Of a stretch of DNA of 64,000 bases, positions 26,851 through 34,579 are shown in pieces. Position numbers and translations under genes: made by a program. The DNA lies in assembly GCF_051380735.1 (NCBI RefSeq), contig NZ_JBNYXQ010000008.1, positions 1-64,000 on the forward strand. The letters run 5' to 3'. This stretch comes from Janthinobacterium sp051380735 (lineage in GTDB: Bacteria; Pseudomonadota; Gammaproteobacteria; Burkholderiales; Burkholderiaceae_D). Numbering within the stretch: the stretch's first letter is position 1; each line of letters opens with the position of its first letter. The notes under the pieces were generated by a model that searched no databases, had not been told where the DNA came from, and worked only from the letters and a program-made list of their open reading frames with translations.

Positions 26851-28224
26851 ATGCTTGCTAATAGTGTGAAGTTACTGCTTGTTTGTGCCGCGACCGGCAT
26901 GCTGAGCGCTTGCAGCACGCCGTGTGACGCGCCCGGGCAATTGTGCGCGCCTATTGAATCTAACACAAGGGCACTGCCGCCAGCGCCGCCGCCGATCCCG
27001 GCGCCGCTGCCCAAGCCGGCCGCGCCTGAACCGGTGACGTTTGCCGTCGCCGTGCCCAACATCACCGCCTATGATGAAGGCGGCAAGCCGGAGGTAGCGC
27101 CCATGACAGGCAAGCCGGCCGCCGGTACACCGCTCGACATGCCGGCTGCCACGGCGCCGGCGCCATCGGACGGCAAAGTTCACTATATCGGCCTGCTGCT
27201 GCCGCTGCGCTCGGCTTCGCTCGGTCCGGCCGCCAGCCTGTTGCGGGCCGGCTTCATGGCAGCTTACGAGCGCGACCGCAGCGGCTTCGAAGTGACAGTG
27301 ATCGATACGGGCGACGGCAGCGATGATGTACTGAACAAGTTTGCGCAAGCCCAGCAGGAGCAGGATATCGTGGTCGGCCCCTTGTCGCGCTCGGCCGTCA
27401 CGGCGGTCGCCAACAGCAATCTGGTGAAAAAGCCGACCATCGCCCTGAATCACCCCGAGAACCGCAATGAAGCGCGCCTGCCCGCAAAACTGCTCGTCAT
27501 GGGCTTGTCGATCGAAGCGGAAGCGCGCCAGGCCGCTGCCTGGGCCGCCAGCGAACAGCCGCGCGCGAACGCCTTGATCCTGTCGGCCAATTCAGCCTCG
27601 CAACGCCGCACCAGCATCGCTTTCAAGCAGGAATGGCTGCGCCAGGGCGGCAGCGCCGACCAAGTCGACCTGACGGCCACCAATGGCTACCTCAGTGACG
27701 CCGAACTGGTGCAACTGCGCGCGCGCCTGTCGGCCAATCCACCAGCCCTGATCTTTGCCGCGCTGGACGCCGACCAGGCGCGCCAGCTGCGCGTGGCGAT
27801 CGGCCCCGACCTGCCGTTGTATGGCACCTCGTCGCTCAATCCTGGCCCCGGCCGTGGCGCCAGCGGCCCGGAACTGGACGGCGTGCGCCTGCTCGACCTG
27901 CCATGGAAAGTGCAGCGCGATCATCCGCAAGTGATGGTGTATCCGCAACCTCCGCAGCCCGTCGACGGGCGCCTGACGGCCGACATGGAACGCCTGTATG
28001 CGCTCGGCATCGATGCTTTTCGCGTGGCGCGCGAAGTGGCGCTGCGCCGCGGGGCGCCGTTCACGCTCGATGGCGTGACGGGCCGCCTGGCGGTAAGTTA
28101 TGACGGCGGCCAGGCGCGCTTCGAGCGTACCGAGCAAGCCGCCACTTACCAGCAGGGCGTAGTCGGTACCTGGCCACCGAAACCTGTGCCTGAACCAGCG
28201 CCGGCGATGCCGGCTGCACAGTAG
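26851..28224 (+). CDS. lpoA: LppC/LpoA-type penicillin-binding protein activator lipoprotein
   Basis: A 457-residue outer-membrane lipoprotein of the LppC family. The lipobox is MLSAC in the signal MLANSVKLLLVCAATGMLSA. A Pro/Ala-rich linker (PPAPPPIPAPLPKPAAP) leads to a periplasmic-binding-protein-like domain (HYIGLLLPLRSASLGPAASLL to the end). In E. coli, LpoA activates PBP1A, but that protein also has an N-terminal TPR-like domain which is absent here, so the activation mode may differ. A clear GGAGG site precedes the ATG at 26851. It is followed by yraN (9 bp). Confidence 0.88.
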   Translation: MLANSVKLLLVCAATGMLSACSTPCDAPGQLCAPIESNTRALPPAPPPIPAPLPKPAAPEPVTFAVAVPNITAYDEGGKPEVAPMTGKPAAGTPLDMPAATAPAPSDGKVHYIGLLLPLRSASLGPAASLLRAGFMAAYERDRSGFEVTVIDTGDGSDDVLNKFAQAQQEQDIVVGPLSRSAVTAVANSNLVKKPTIALNHPENRNEARLPAKLLVMGLSIEAEARQAAAWAASEQPRANALILSANSASQRRTSIAFKQEWLRQGGSADQVDLTATNGYLSDAELVQLRARLSANPPALIFAALDADQARQLRVAIGPDLPLYGTSSLNPGPGRGASGPELDGVRLLDLPWKVQRDHPQVMVYPQPPQPVDGRLTADMERLYALGIDAFRVAREVALRRGAPFTLDGVTGRLAVSYDGGQARFERTEQAATYQQGVVGTWPPKPVPEPAPAMPAAQ

Positions 28225-28233
28225 AAGCCCGTC

Positions 28234-28587
28234 ATGCCGCCCGCGCCAGACAAACGTGGATTGGGGCGGCTGGCGGAAGACGATGCGCTGGCGTATCTGC
28301 TGCTGCAGGGACTCAAACTGGTAGAACGCAATTTCCTGTGCCAGGGCGGCGAGCTGGACTTGATCATGCGCGACGGCAAAAGCGTCGTGTTCGTCGAAGT
28401 GCGCCAGCGCAGCAGCAACACTTTCGGCGGCGCCCTGGCCAGCATCACGCCAACCAAGCAACGGCGCCTGACGCGCGCGGCGCAAACCTGGCTGTTGACG
28501 CAAAACAGCCTGCCACCGTGCCGTTTCGACGCCGTCGTCATCGATGGCACTCGCATGGAATGGCTGAAGAACATTCTCGATATGTAA
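28234..28587 (+). CDS. yraN: YraN-family endonuclease-like protein (UPF0102)
   Basis: A 117-residue protein of the UPF0102 family with a restriction-endonuclease-like fold: RGLGRLAEDDALAYLL, then NFLCQGGELDLIMRDGKSVVFVEVRQRSS, which contains the E-x-D...E-V-R metal site. Its role is not settled. It belongs to the conserved yraM-N-O-P order seen here. Confidence 0.93.
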   Translation: MPPAPDKRGLGRLAEDDALAYLLLQGLKLVERNFLCQGGELDLIMRDGKSVVFVEVRQRSSNTFGGALASITPTKQRRLTRAAQTWLLTQNSLPPCRFDAVVIDGTRMEWLKNILDM

Positions 28588-28629
28588 GCATTTTTAACAG
28601 CGCTTGTCCGTCTTTCCGCGCGCCTGCAC

Positions 28630-28635
28630 TATAAT
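28630..28635 (+). promoter_or_regulatory. Consensus -10 element ahead of the SIS gene
   Basis: A perfect TATAAT at 28630-28635 ends only 9 bases before the ATG at 28645, which has no ribosome site. The -35 is weak (TTGTCC at 28604-28609 would be 20 bp away). If used, the message would start about 28642 and be almost leaderless. Confidence 0.45.
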
Positions 28636-28644
28636 CGGCAGACT

Positions 28645-29241
28645 ATGAATAATCAACGCATCCTCTCGCACTTCCACGAAAGTGCCGAACTCAAGATCCA
28701 GGCCTCTACGGTGCTGGCACCCGCGATTGCCCAGGCAATCGAGCTGATGTTTGCCGCGCTGTCAAACGGTAACAAGATCCTGGCCTGCGGCAATGGCGGT
28801 TCCGCTGCCGACTGCCAGCATTTTGCTGCCGAACTGGTTGGCCGCTTCGAGCGCGAACGCTTTCCGCTGCCGGCGCTGGCATTGACCACCGACACGTCGA
28901 TCATGACGGCGGTGGCCAACGATTACAGCTACCGCGAAATTTTCTCGAAGCAGGTACAGGCCTTCGGCCAGGCCGGCGACATCTTGCTGGCCATTTCCAC
29001 CTCGGGCAACTCCGGCAACGTGATGGCGGCGGTGGAAGCGGCGCTGGAGCGCGAAATGCGCGTGGTGGCGCTGACCGGCAAGGACGGCGGCGCGATCGGA
29101 AAAATGCTGACGGACGCCGACGTGCATATCTGCGTACCAGCCGAACGCACGGCGCGCATCCAGGAAGTGCATCTAACAACCATACACTGCATATGCGACG
29201 GCATCGACGTCGCACTATTCGGAGGAGACGTGAATGACTAA
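28645..29241 (+). CDS. diaA: SIS-domain protein, DiaA / phosphoheptose isomerase family
   Basis: A 198-residue SIS protein. The phosphosugar loop is LACGNGGSAADCQHFAAEL, and ISTSGNSGNV is the second. The locus (yraN before, dolP after) is that of E. coli diaA, which binds DnaA and times replication. The sequence is equally close to GmhA, sedoheptulose-7-phosphate isomerase for LPS heptose, and the C-terminal TTIHCICDGID keeps residues seen in both. I favour DiaA from position. The 3' end overlaps the next gene by 8 bases. Confidence 0.85.
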   Translation: MNNQRILSHFHESAELKIQASTVLAPAIAQAIELMFAALSNGNKILACGNGGSAADCQHFAAELVGRFERERFPLPALALTTDTSIMTAVANDYSYREIFSKQVQAFGQAGDILLAISTSGNSGNVMAAVEAALEREMRVVALTGKDGGAIGKMLTDADVHICVPAERTARIQEVHLTTIHCICDGIDVALFGGDVND

Positions 29242-29908
29242 ATTCGGTACTGGCCCAGGCTGGAAACGCGTACAACGCCCACTGGCGACCGCTTTGCTGT
29301 GCGGCGCCATGCTCACCTCGCTGACCGGCTGCATCGAATTGATGGTCGGTGGCGCGGTGATGAGCGGCGTGGCTGCCGCAGACCGCCGTACCCTGGGCGC
29401 CCAGACCGAAGACAAGGCGATCGCCGTGAAGGGCGAGGCACGCGTGCCGGCCGTCACAGGTGATGCCGGCCATGTGAATGTCACCAGCTTCAACCGCCGC
29501 GTGCTGCTGACGGGCGAAGTGCGCGACGAAGCGATGAAAAACGCCGTCGAACGCGAAGTACGCAATATCGCCGGCGTGGAGTCGGTATCGAACGAGCTGA
29601 TCATCGCCGGCCCGGCCAGCTATACCTCGCGCTCAAACGACGCGCTGCTGACCACCAAGGTCAAGGCCAGCCTGGTCGACATGAAAACCATTTCGGCCGC
29701 CTCGTTCAAGGTAGTCACCGAAAACAGCACCGTCTTCCTGATGGGCCGTGTGACCCAGCGCGAAGGCACCGTGGCAGCCGACGTGGCGCGCGGCGTGGGC
29801 GGCGTGCAGAAAGTGGTCAAGCTGTTCGACTACATCTCGGAAGCGGAACTGAAGCAATTCCAGGCCGATCCGGCACCGGCGCGCGTCAGCAACCCCGTCG
29901 GACAGTAA
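29234..29908 (+). CDS. dolP: DolP/YraP-like lipoprotein with two BON domains
   Basis: A 224-residue outer-membrane lipoprotein. The lipobox is SLTGC in a long signal, followed by IELMVGGAVMSGVAAADRRT, a block typical of DolP. Two BON domains follow (about residues 75-145 and 150-215; NRRVLLTGEVRDEAMKN and STVFLMGRVTQREGTVAA). In E. coli, DolP supports outer-membrane integrity and BAM function at the division site. It starts 8 bases before the diaA stop. Confidence 0.9.
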   Translation: MTKFGTGPGWKRVQRPLATALLCGAMLTSLTGCIELMVGGAVMSGVAAADRRTLGAQTEDKAIAVKGEARVPAVTGDAGHVNVTSFNRRVLLTGEVRDEAMKNAVEREVRNIAGVESVSNELIIAGPASYTSRSNDALLTTKVKASLVDMKTISAASFKVVTENSTVFLMGRVTQREGTVAADVARGVGGVQKVVKLFDYISEAELKQFQADPAPARVSNPVGQ

Positions 29909-29942
29909 AACCCATAGGTCTTCCGGCCTGCGGCACGCGCAG

Positions 29943-29971
29943 AACGATGGGGCTATAATGGCCCCATCGTT
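29943..29971 (+). promoter_or_regulatory. Perfect inverted repeat enclosing a TATAAT box
   Basis: AACGATGGGGC (29943-29953) and its exact complement GCCCCATCGTT (29961-29971) flank TATAATG, so a consensus -10 (29954-29959) lies exactly in the loop. The next gene starts at 29992, giving a leader of about 25 bases. It could be an operator for a repressor of the TlpA-like gene, or a stem that also ends dolP transcription. No good -35 was found. Confidence 0.5.
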
Positions 29972-29991
29972 ACGTATCAGGTGTTTAAATT

Positions 29992-30507
29992 ATGTCAACA
30001 TCGACTTCCAAGTCCTGGCTCAAGCCTGTCCTGATCACCGTGCTGGTCGCGGGCGTGGCAGCCGCAGCTTATCTGTCGCTGCATAACAAGCAAAGCGCAC
30101 CGGACGTGACCTTCCACGCCATCAACGGCGAAAAGATTGCATCGAACAGCCTGCGCGGCAAAGTCGTGATGGTCAATTTCTGGGCCACCTCGTGCACCAC
30201 CTGCGTGGCGGAAATGCCGGAAATGGTCGAGACCTACAATAAATACAAGGCGCAAGGCCTGGAATTTGTTGCGGTCGCCATGCAATACGACCGCGCCGAC
30301 TATGTGCTGAACTTTGCCCAGACACGCCAGTTGCCGTTCAAGGTGGCGCTCGACGTCAAGGGCGAAGCCGCCAAGGCCTATGGCGACGTGGCCATGACGC
30401 CGACCACCTTCGTGCTCGACAAGCAGGGCAAGATCCTCAAGCGCTACGTGGGCAAGCCCGAGTTTGCCGAGCTGCACAAGCTGCTGGAAACCGCCATCGC
30501 CGGATAA
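29992..30507 (+). CDS. TlpA/ResA-like thioredoxin-fold protein
   Basis: A 171-residue membrane-anchored thiol-disulfide protein. One N-terminal membrane segment (VLITVLVAGVAAAAYLSL) is followed by an AhpC/TSA-Redoxin fold with the active site WATSCTTCVAEMPE (CTTC). The loop ending in MTPTTFVLDKQGKI contains the cis-proline. It probably reduces periplasmic disulfides, for instance in cytochrome c maturation or stress defence. No partner gene is adjacent. It converges with the thioesterase gene. Confidence 0.88.
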   Translation: MSTSTSKSWLKPVLITVLVAGVAAAAYLSLHNKQSAPDVTFHAINGEKIASNSLRGKVVMVNFWATSCTTCVAEMPEMVETYNKYKAQGLEFVAVAMQYDRADYVLNFAQTRQLPFKVALDVKGEAAKAYGDVAMTPTTFVLDKQGKILKRYVGKPEFAELHKLLETAIAG

Positions 30508-30524
30508 CGATCGGCATCGACCGG

Positions 30525-30556
30525 TGGGCCAGTCTGGCATCAATATTACTGGCCCA
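30525..30556. terminator. Hairpin between convergent genes
   Basis: TGGGCCAGT (30525-30533) pairs perfectly with ACTGGCCCA (30548-30556) around a 14-base loop, between the ends of the TlpA-like and thioesterase genes. There is no T-run on either side, so it is a weak or rho-assisted terminator candidate. Confidence 0.4.
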
Positions 30557-30564
30557 GGCTGTCC

Positions 30565-30987
30565 TTACCTCGGATAGAGAATCATCTGGGTGCAGCGGAA
30601 CAGGGCAAGCGTCTTGCCGGTTTCCTTGCTTGTCACCACCGCATCCCACACCTGCGTGTTGCGGCCCTTGTGCTCGACTTTCGCGGTGCACAGGATGGTG
30701 CCCTCGCGGGCCGTGCCCAAATGGTTCGATTTCAGTTCGATGGTAGTGAAGTTGTTCGCGCCTTCAGGCAGGTTGGCGATACAGCCATAGCCCGAGGCCG
30801 TGTCCGCCAGGGTCACCACGCTGCCGGCGTGCAAATAGCCGTTCGGCGCCAGCAAGTGCGGCTGCACCGGCAATTCGGCCGTCACCTGGCCATCGCCAAC
30901 CGACGTGATCACGATGCCCAGGTGGCCGGGCAGGCGGCCGACGCCGCGCTGGTTCAATACTTCGAGGGTAACTTCAGGATTGTTCAT
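30565..30987 (-). CDS. PaaI-family hotdog thioesterase
   Basis: A 140-residue acyl-CoA thioesterase of the PaaI/YbgC-like hotdog fold. LLAPNGYLHAGSVVTLADTAS contains the conserved NG-x-x-H-x-G pattern and the aspartate, and NFTTIELKSNHLGTAREG matches the central strand. The start at 30987 (MNNPEVTLEVL) is preferred; the codon at 31038 adds 17 unlike residues. It stands alone, so the substrate (aromatic or other acyl-CoA) is unknown. Confidence 0.85.
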   Translation of the reverse strand: MNNPEVTLEVLNQRGVGRLPGHLGIVITSVGDGQVTAELPVQPHLLAPNGYLHAGSVVTLADTASGYGCIANLPEGANNFTTIELKSNHLGTAREGTILCTAKVEHKGRNTQVWDAVVTSKETGKTLALFRCTQMILYPR

Positions 30988-31136
30988 GGTCTCTGTCTGT
31001 CTTTCTTGTAGGGGCTGAAAACACGATGATGATAGCAACTTTGGCTGGAGGCGGCAGGCAACGTTGTTGTGCCATAAAGCAAATCAATTGCAACAGACAC
31101 TGACAGCGACAGCGTTTTTTTGCTACCATGCGCACT

Positions 31137-31481
31137 ATGTCCACCCGCCAGCCACCTCGCAAGCCAGCTCATAAAGCGGCGTCCGCCTTCACGCGCACGC
31201 CATGGCAGCTGTGCGTGGCGCTGTTCAGTGCGCTGGCCCTGGTGTTGCTGCTGTCGACCGCCGCCTCGCACCTGCACAAGACCGGCCTCGACGCGGAAGA
31301 GTGCGCGCTGTGCGCCACCGTTATCGACAAGGTGGCCGACCTTGCCGTGCCGCCGGTCCTGGTCGAGCCGCCGGCGCAACTGTTGCCATATCGCCTGCTG
31401 ACCATCCTGCCGGCCAGCCCGCCGCCCGTTATTGCCCTGCTGTTGCCGCCCGTGCGCGGCCCCCCATCGACCTCGCTGTAG
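31137..31481 (+). CDS. Small membrane protein with His and CxxC motif (DUF2946-like)
   Basis: A 114-residue protein. One membrane or signal segment (LCVALFSALALVLLLSTAA) is followed by SHLHKTGLDAEECALC, in which histidines and a C-A-L-C pair could bind a metal. The C-terminal half is rich in Pro and Leu (ILPASPPPVIALLLPPV). It reminds me of DUF2946-type proteins found with metal-related TonB receptors, but I cannot confirm the family. It is encoded 88 bp upstream of the TonB-dependent receptor in the same direction. ATG codons at 31128 and 31137 are both possible; a CTGACA...TACCAT promoter (31100-31129) would make the second nearly leaderless. Confidence 0.6.
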   Translation: MSTRQPPRKPAHKAASAFTRTPWQLCVALFSALALVLLLSTAASHLHKTGLDAEECALCATVIDKVADLAVPPVLVEPPAQLLPYRLLTILPASPPPVIALLLPPVRGPPSTSL

Positions 31482-31569
31482 TTCCCACGCTCTTACTTTT
31501 TTCAGGCTGCATTGTCGCGTCCACAGGGATCGCGCCATGCTGTCTGGCGTACACTCTATGAGGTTCACC

Positions 31570-33729
31570 ATGCAACACACTCCACGCCTGAGCGCGCTGT
31601 CGCTCGCCATTGCCAGCCTGTTTACCGTTTCCGCCCATGCGGCCGATGCCGCGCCCGACGCCACGACCGATGCAGCTCCACAAGAGATGCAAACCGTCGA
31701 AGTCACCTCGGCCCATCTGCGCAGTGCGCGCATCGAGCTGTCGCCGAAAGTGGGCACCACCATCTACAGTATCGACAGCCATATGGTCGACATGCTGGGC
31801 CAGGGCGACAATACGCCGTTCAATGAAGTGCTGCTGCGCCTGCCCGGTGTGTCGCAGGACTCGAAGGGCTCGGGCGCCCTGCATGTGCGCGACGACCATG
31901 CGAATGTGCAGTACCGCATCAACGGCGTGCAACTGCCGGAAAGCATCAGCGGCTTCGGTCAGTCGATCGACACGCGCCTGATCGACAAAACCGATTTCAT
32001 CACCGGCGCCTTGCCGGCCCAGTTTGGCCTGCGCACGGCCGGCATCGTCGATATCGAAACCAAGGAAGGCGGCATGACGCCGGGCGGACGCATCGGCATC
32101 CTGGTAGGCAGCCACAACCATATCGAACCGAGCGCGGAGTTTTTCGGCAGTGTCGGCAAGTTCAATTACTATTTGTCCGGCAGCTATCTGGGTAACTCGC
32201 TGGGCGTGGAAAATCCGCAGGACACGCGCAATGCGCTGCACGACAAGACGCGCCAGAACAAATCGTTCGGCAACCTGTCTTATTTCTTTGATGACAATAC
32301 CCGCCTGGGCGCCATGTTCGGCACCTATAACGGCCGCTTCCAGATCCCGAACAACCCGGACCAGGCACCCGGTTTCACCCTGGCCGGCCGCAGCGATGCA
32401 CAAGCCGGCACCTCGACCCTGCCATCGTCGCAGCTCGATGAAAACCAGCGCGAAGTGAACCGCTTCCTGGTGCTGTCGCTGCAAAAAAGCCTGGGCGACC
32501 TGAACTACCAGGTATCGGCCTTCCACCAGTATTCGCAGCTGCATTTCACGCCCGACCCGATTGGCGACCTGATCTACAACGGCGTAGCCTCCGATTCGCG
32601 CCGCTCGAACAGCGCCTCGGGTGCCCAGTTCGATATCAGCTACAAAGTACACCAGGACCACACCGTGCGCGCCGGCCTGGCCTACACGCGCCAGAAAACC
32701 GGCAGCGACAACACGGTCGGCGTGTTCCCCGCCGATGAAAACGGCCAAAGCGCCATCACGCCGATCACCATCGTCGACAACAGCGGCAAGACCGGCACCC
32801 TGGCCAGCTTTTACTTGCAGGATGAATGGCATATCAGCAAACCGCTGACCCTGAACTATGGCGTGCGTTTCGACAAGGTCTCGGCCTTTACCGAAGAGCA
32901 GCAATGGAGCCCGCGCCTGAACCTGGCCTACCAGGTTGCACCAGGCACCGCCGTGCACGCCGGCTACTCGCGCTACTTCACGCCGCCGCCGCAGGAACTG
33001 GCGGCGCAGGGCAGCATCGACCTGTATGCCAACACCACCAATGCGCCGGAAATCGCCACCTCGGACAACGTCAAGGCCGAGCGCACACATTATTACGATA
33101 TCGGCATCAGCCACCAGGTGAATTCAAAACTGACGCTGACGGCCGACGCGTATTACAAAAAAATCACCAATCTGCTTGACGAAGGCCAGTTCGGCCAGGC
33201 GCTGATACTCACGCCGTTCAACTACGCCGAGGGTTATGCCAAGGGCCTGGAATTGTCGGCCATCTACGCCGAGAAAGACTGGGGCATGTTCCTGAACGCC
33301 AGCACGCAAAAAGCGCAGGGCCGCAACATCAATTCAGGCCAGTCCCTGTTCGGCGCCGATGAAGTGGCGTATATCAAGAACAACTATGTCTTCCTTGACC
33401 ACGACCAGACCTACACCATGTCGGGTGGCGGACACTACCACTTCGGTGATTCGCAAGTAAGCGCTGACTTCCTGTATGGCAGTGGCCTGCGCATGACGCC
33501 GGACGGCGGCGCACCGAATTCCGGCCATTTGCCGCATTACTTCACGGTCAATACGGCGCTGACGCACACCTGGAAAAACACGCCGGTCGGCAAAGTGGAA
33601 GGACGTTTGGCGCTGATCAACCTGTTCGACAAATCGTATCTGCTGCGCGATGGTTCCGGCGTCGGCGTCGGTGCGCCGCAATATGGTGCGCGCCGCAGCC
33701 TGTACGCTGGCCTGTCGACGAGTTTCTAA
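31570..33729 (+). CDS. TonB-dependent outer-membrane receptor
   Basis: A 719-residue outer-membrane transporter. The signal peptide ends at VSAHA (about residue 23). The plug domain follows (EVLLRLPGVSQDSKGSGALHV, YRINGVQLPESISGFG, ALPAQFGLRTAGIVDIETKEG), then a 22-strand-type barrel ending in a C-terminal phenylalanine (LYAGLSTSF), the usual outer-membrane signature. Histidines are frequent in extracellular-looking segments. The start is 31570 or 31558 (four residues longer). Paired with the small His/Cys protein, a metal substrate such as copper or zinc is a guess. No iron regulator or siderophore genes are nearby. Confidence 0.88.
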   Translation: MQHTPRLSALSLAIASLFTVSAHAADAAPDATTDAAPQEMQTVEVTSAHLRSARIELSPKVGTTIYSIDSHMVDMLGQGDNTPFNEVLLRLPGVSQDSKGSGALHVRDDHANVQYRINGVQLPESISGFGQSIDTRLIDKTDFITGALPAQFGLRTAGIVDIETKEGGMTPGGRIGILVGSHNHIEPSAEFFGSVGKFNYYLSGSYLGNSLGVENPQDTRNALHDKTRQNKSFGNLSYFFDDNTRLGAMFGTYNGRFQIPNNPDQAPGFTLAGRSDAQAGTSTLPSSQLDENQREVNRFLVLSLQKSLGDLNYQVSAFHQYSQLHFTPDPIGDLIYNGVASDSRRSNSASGAQFDISYKVHQDHTVRAGLAYTRQKTGSDNTVGVFPADENGQSAITPITIVDNSGKTGTLASFYLQDEWHISKPLTLNYGVRFDKVSAFTEEQQWSPRLNLAYQVAPGTAVHAGYSRYFTPPPQELAAQGSIDLYANTTNAPEIATSDNVKAERTHYYDIGISHQVNSKLTLTADAYYKKITNLLDEGQFGQALILTPFNYAEGYAKGLELSAIYAEKDWGMFLNASTQKAQGRNINSGQSLFGADEVAYIKNNYVFLDHDQTYTMSGGGHYHFGDSQVSADFLYGSGLRMTPDGGAPNSGHLPHYFTVNTALTHTWKNTPVGKVEGRLALINLFDKSYLLRDGSGVGVGAPQYGARRSLYAGLSTSF

Positions 33730-33744
33730 AGAGTTACGTGCGAA

Positions 33745-33776
33745 GACAGCGGCAGGGAGCAACGCCTGCCGCTGTC
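33745..33776. terminator. Hairpin between the receptor gene and ung
   Basis: A perfect 12-bp stem, GACAGCGGCAGG (33745-33756) with CCTGCCGCTGTC (33765-33776), around 8 bases. It lies between the convergent ends of the receptor and ung genes and probably serves both. A T-run is lacking. Confidence 0.55.
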
Positions 33777-33792
33777 GGTTGCCGTGATGTCG

Positions 33793-34455
33793 TCAGCCCC
33801 AGGTGATGGGCTGCTGGCCATTTTCCTGCAAATAAGCGTTGGCCTGGCTGAACGGCTTGCTGCCAAAAAAGCCCCGGTGCGCCGACAGCGGCGACGGATG
33901 CGGCGCCGTCAGCACCTTGTGCTTGCCCTCGTCGATCAGCGCGCGCTTGGCGATCGCATACGCTCCCCACAAAACAAACACGATGCCGTCGCGTTCCTGC
34001 GACAGATGGCGGATCGCGCTGTCGGTCAGCTTTTCCCATCCCTTGCCCGCATGCGAGCCGGCCTCGCCGGAACGTACCGTCAGCACGCTGTTGAGCAAAA
34101 ACACGCCTTGCTGCGCCCAATCCGTCAGGTCGGTGTGCGTGCGCTGCACGCCCATATCGCTGGCCAGCTCCTTGATAATATTACGCAAACTCGGTTGTGG
34201 GCGGGTGCCATCGGGAATCGAAAAGCACAGTCCCATCGCCGCGCCCGGCGTGTGATACGGGTCCTGCCCCAGGATCACGACTTTGACCTGCTCGAACGGC
34301 GTCAGGTCAAACGCACGGAAAATCGCTTTACCCGCTGGAAAGCACGGTCCGGCAGCATATTCTTCTTTCACAAAAGCCGCCAGGCTGGTCCACCAGGGCT
34401 GCTCGAATTCGGCCTGCAGCCGCTGTTTCCAGGATTTCTCGATACGTACTTCCAT
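33793..34455 (-). CDS. ung: Uracil-DNA glycosylase
   Basis: A 220-residue family 1 uracil-DNA glycosylase for base-excision repair. GQDPYHTPGAAMGL holds the catalytic aspartate and HPSPLSAHRGFFGSKPFS the catalytic histidine and DNA-intercalation loop. The start at 34455 (MEVRIEKSW) has GGAG 6 bases upstream; an in-frame codon at 34509 adds an unlikely tail. It converges with the receptor gene and has its own promoter region of about 70 bp after the lipA terminator. Confidence 0.96.
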   Translation of the reverse strand: MEVRIEKSWKQRLQAEFEQPWWTSLAAFVKEEYAAGPCFPAGKAIFRAFDLTPFEQVKVVILGQDPYHTPGAAMGLCFSIPDGTRPQPSLRNIIKELASDMGVQRTHTDLTDWAQQGVFLLNSVLTVRSGEAGSHAGKGWEKLTDSAIRHLSQERDGIVFVLWGAYAIAKRALIDEGKHKVLTAPHPSPLSAHRGFFGSKPFSQANAYLQENGQQPITWG

Positions 34456-34526
34456 ATTCACTCCAGAATTTTTTGGCAAGCCAAGTATAGCTTCCTGAAC
34501 AATCTGCATTGTTTCCGATTCGGCCC

Positions 34527-34557
34527 AAAAAAAGCCGCCCGGCTTGCGCGGGGCGGC
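34527..34557 (-). terminator. Rho-independent terminator of the lipoate genes
   Basis: On the minus strand GCCGCCC (complement of 34551-34557) pairs with GGGCGGC (complement of 34534-34540), with a 10-base loop, and is followed by seven T (complement of 34527-34533). It lies 23 bp after the lipA stop. Confidence 0.85.
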
Positions 34558-34579
34558 TCGATCTGATTGCTGCTGGAAC

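Noticed and set aside
31429..33114. A 561-codon open frame opposite the TonB-dependent receptor
   Set aside because: It mirrors the receptor gene codon by codon, has no start signal and shows no recognisable fold.
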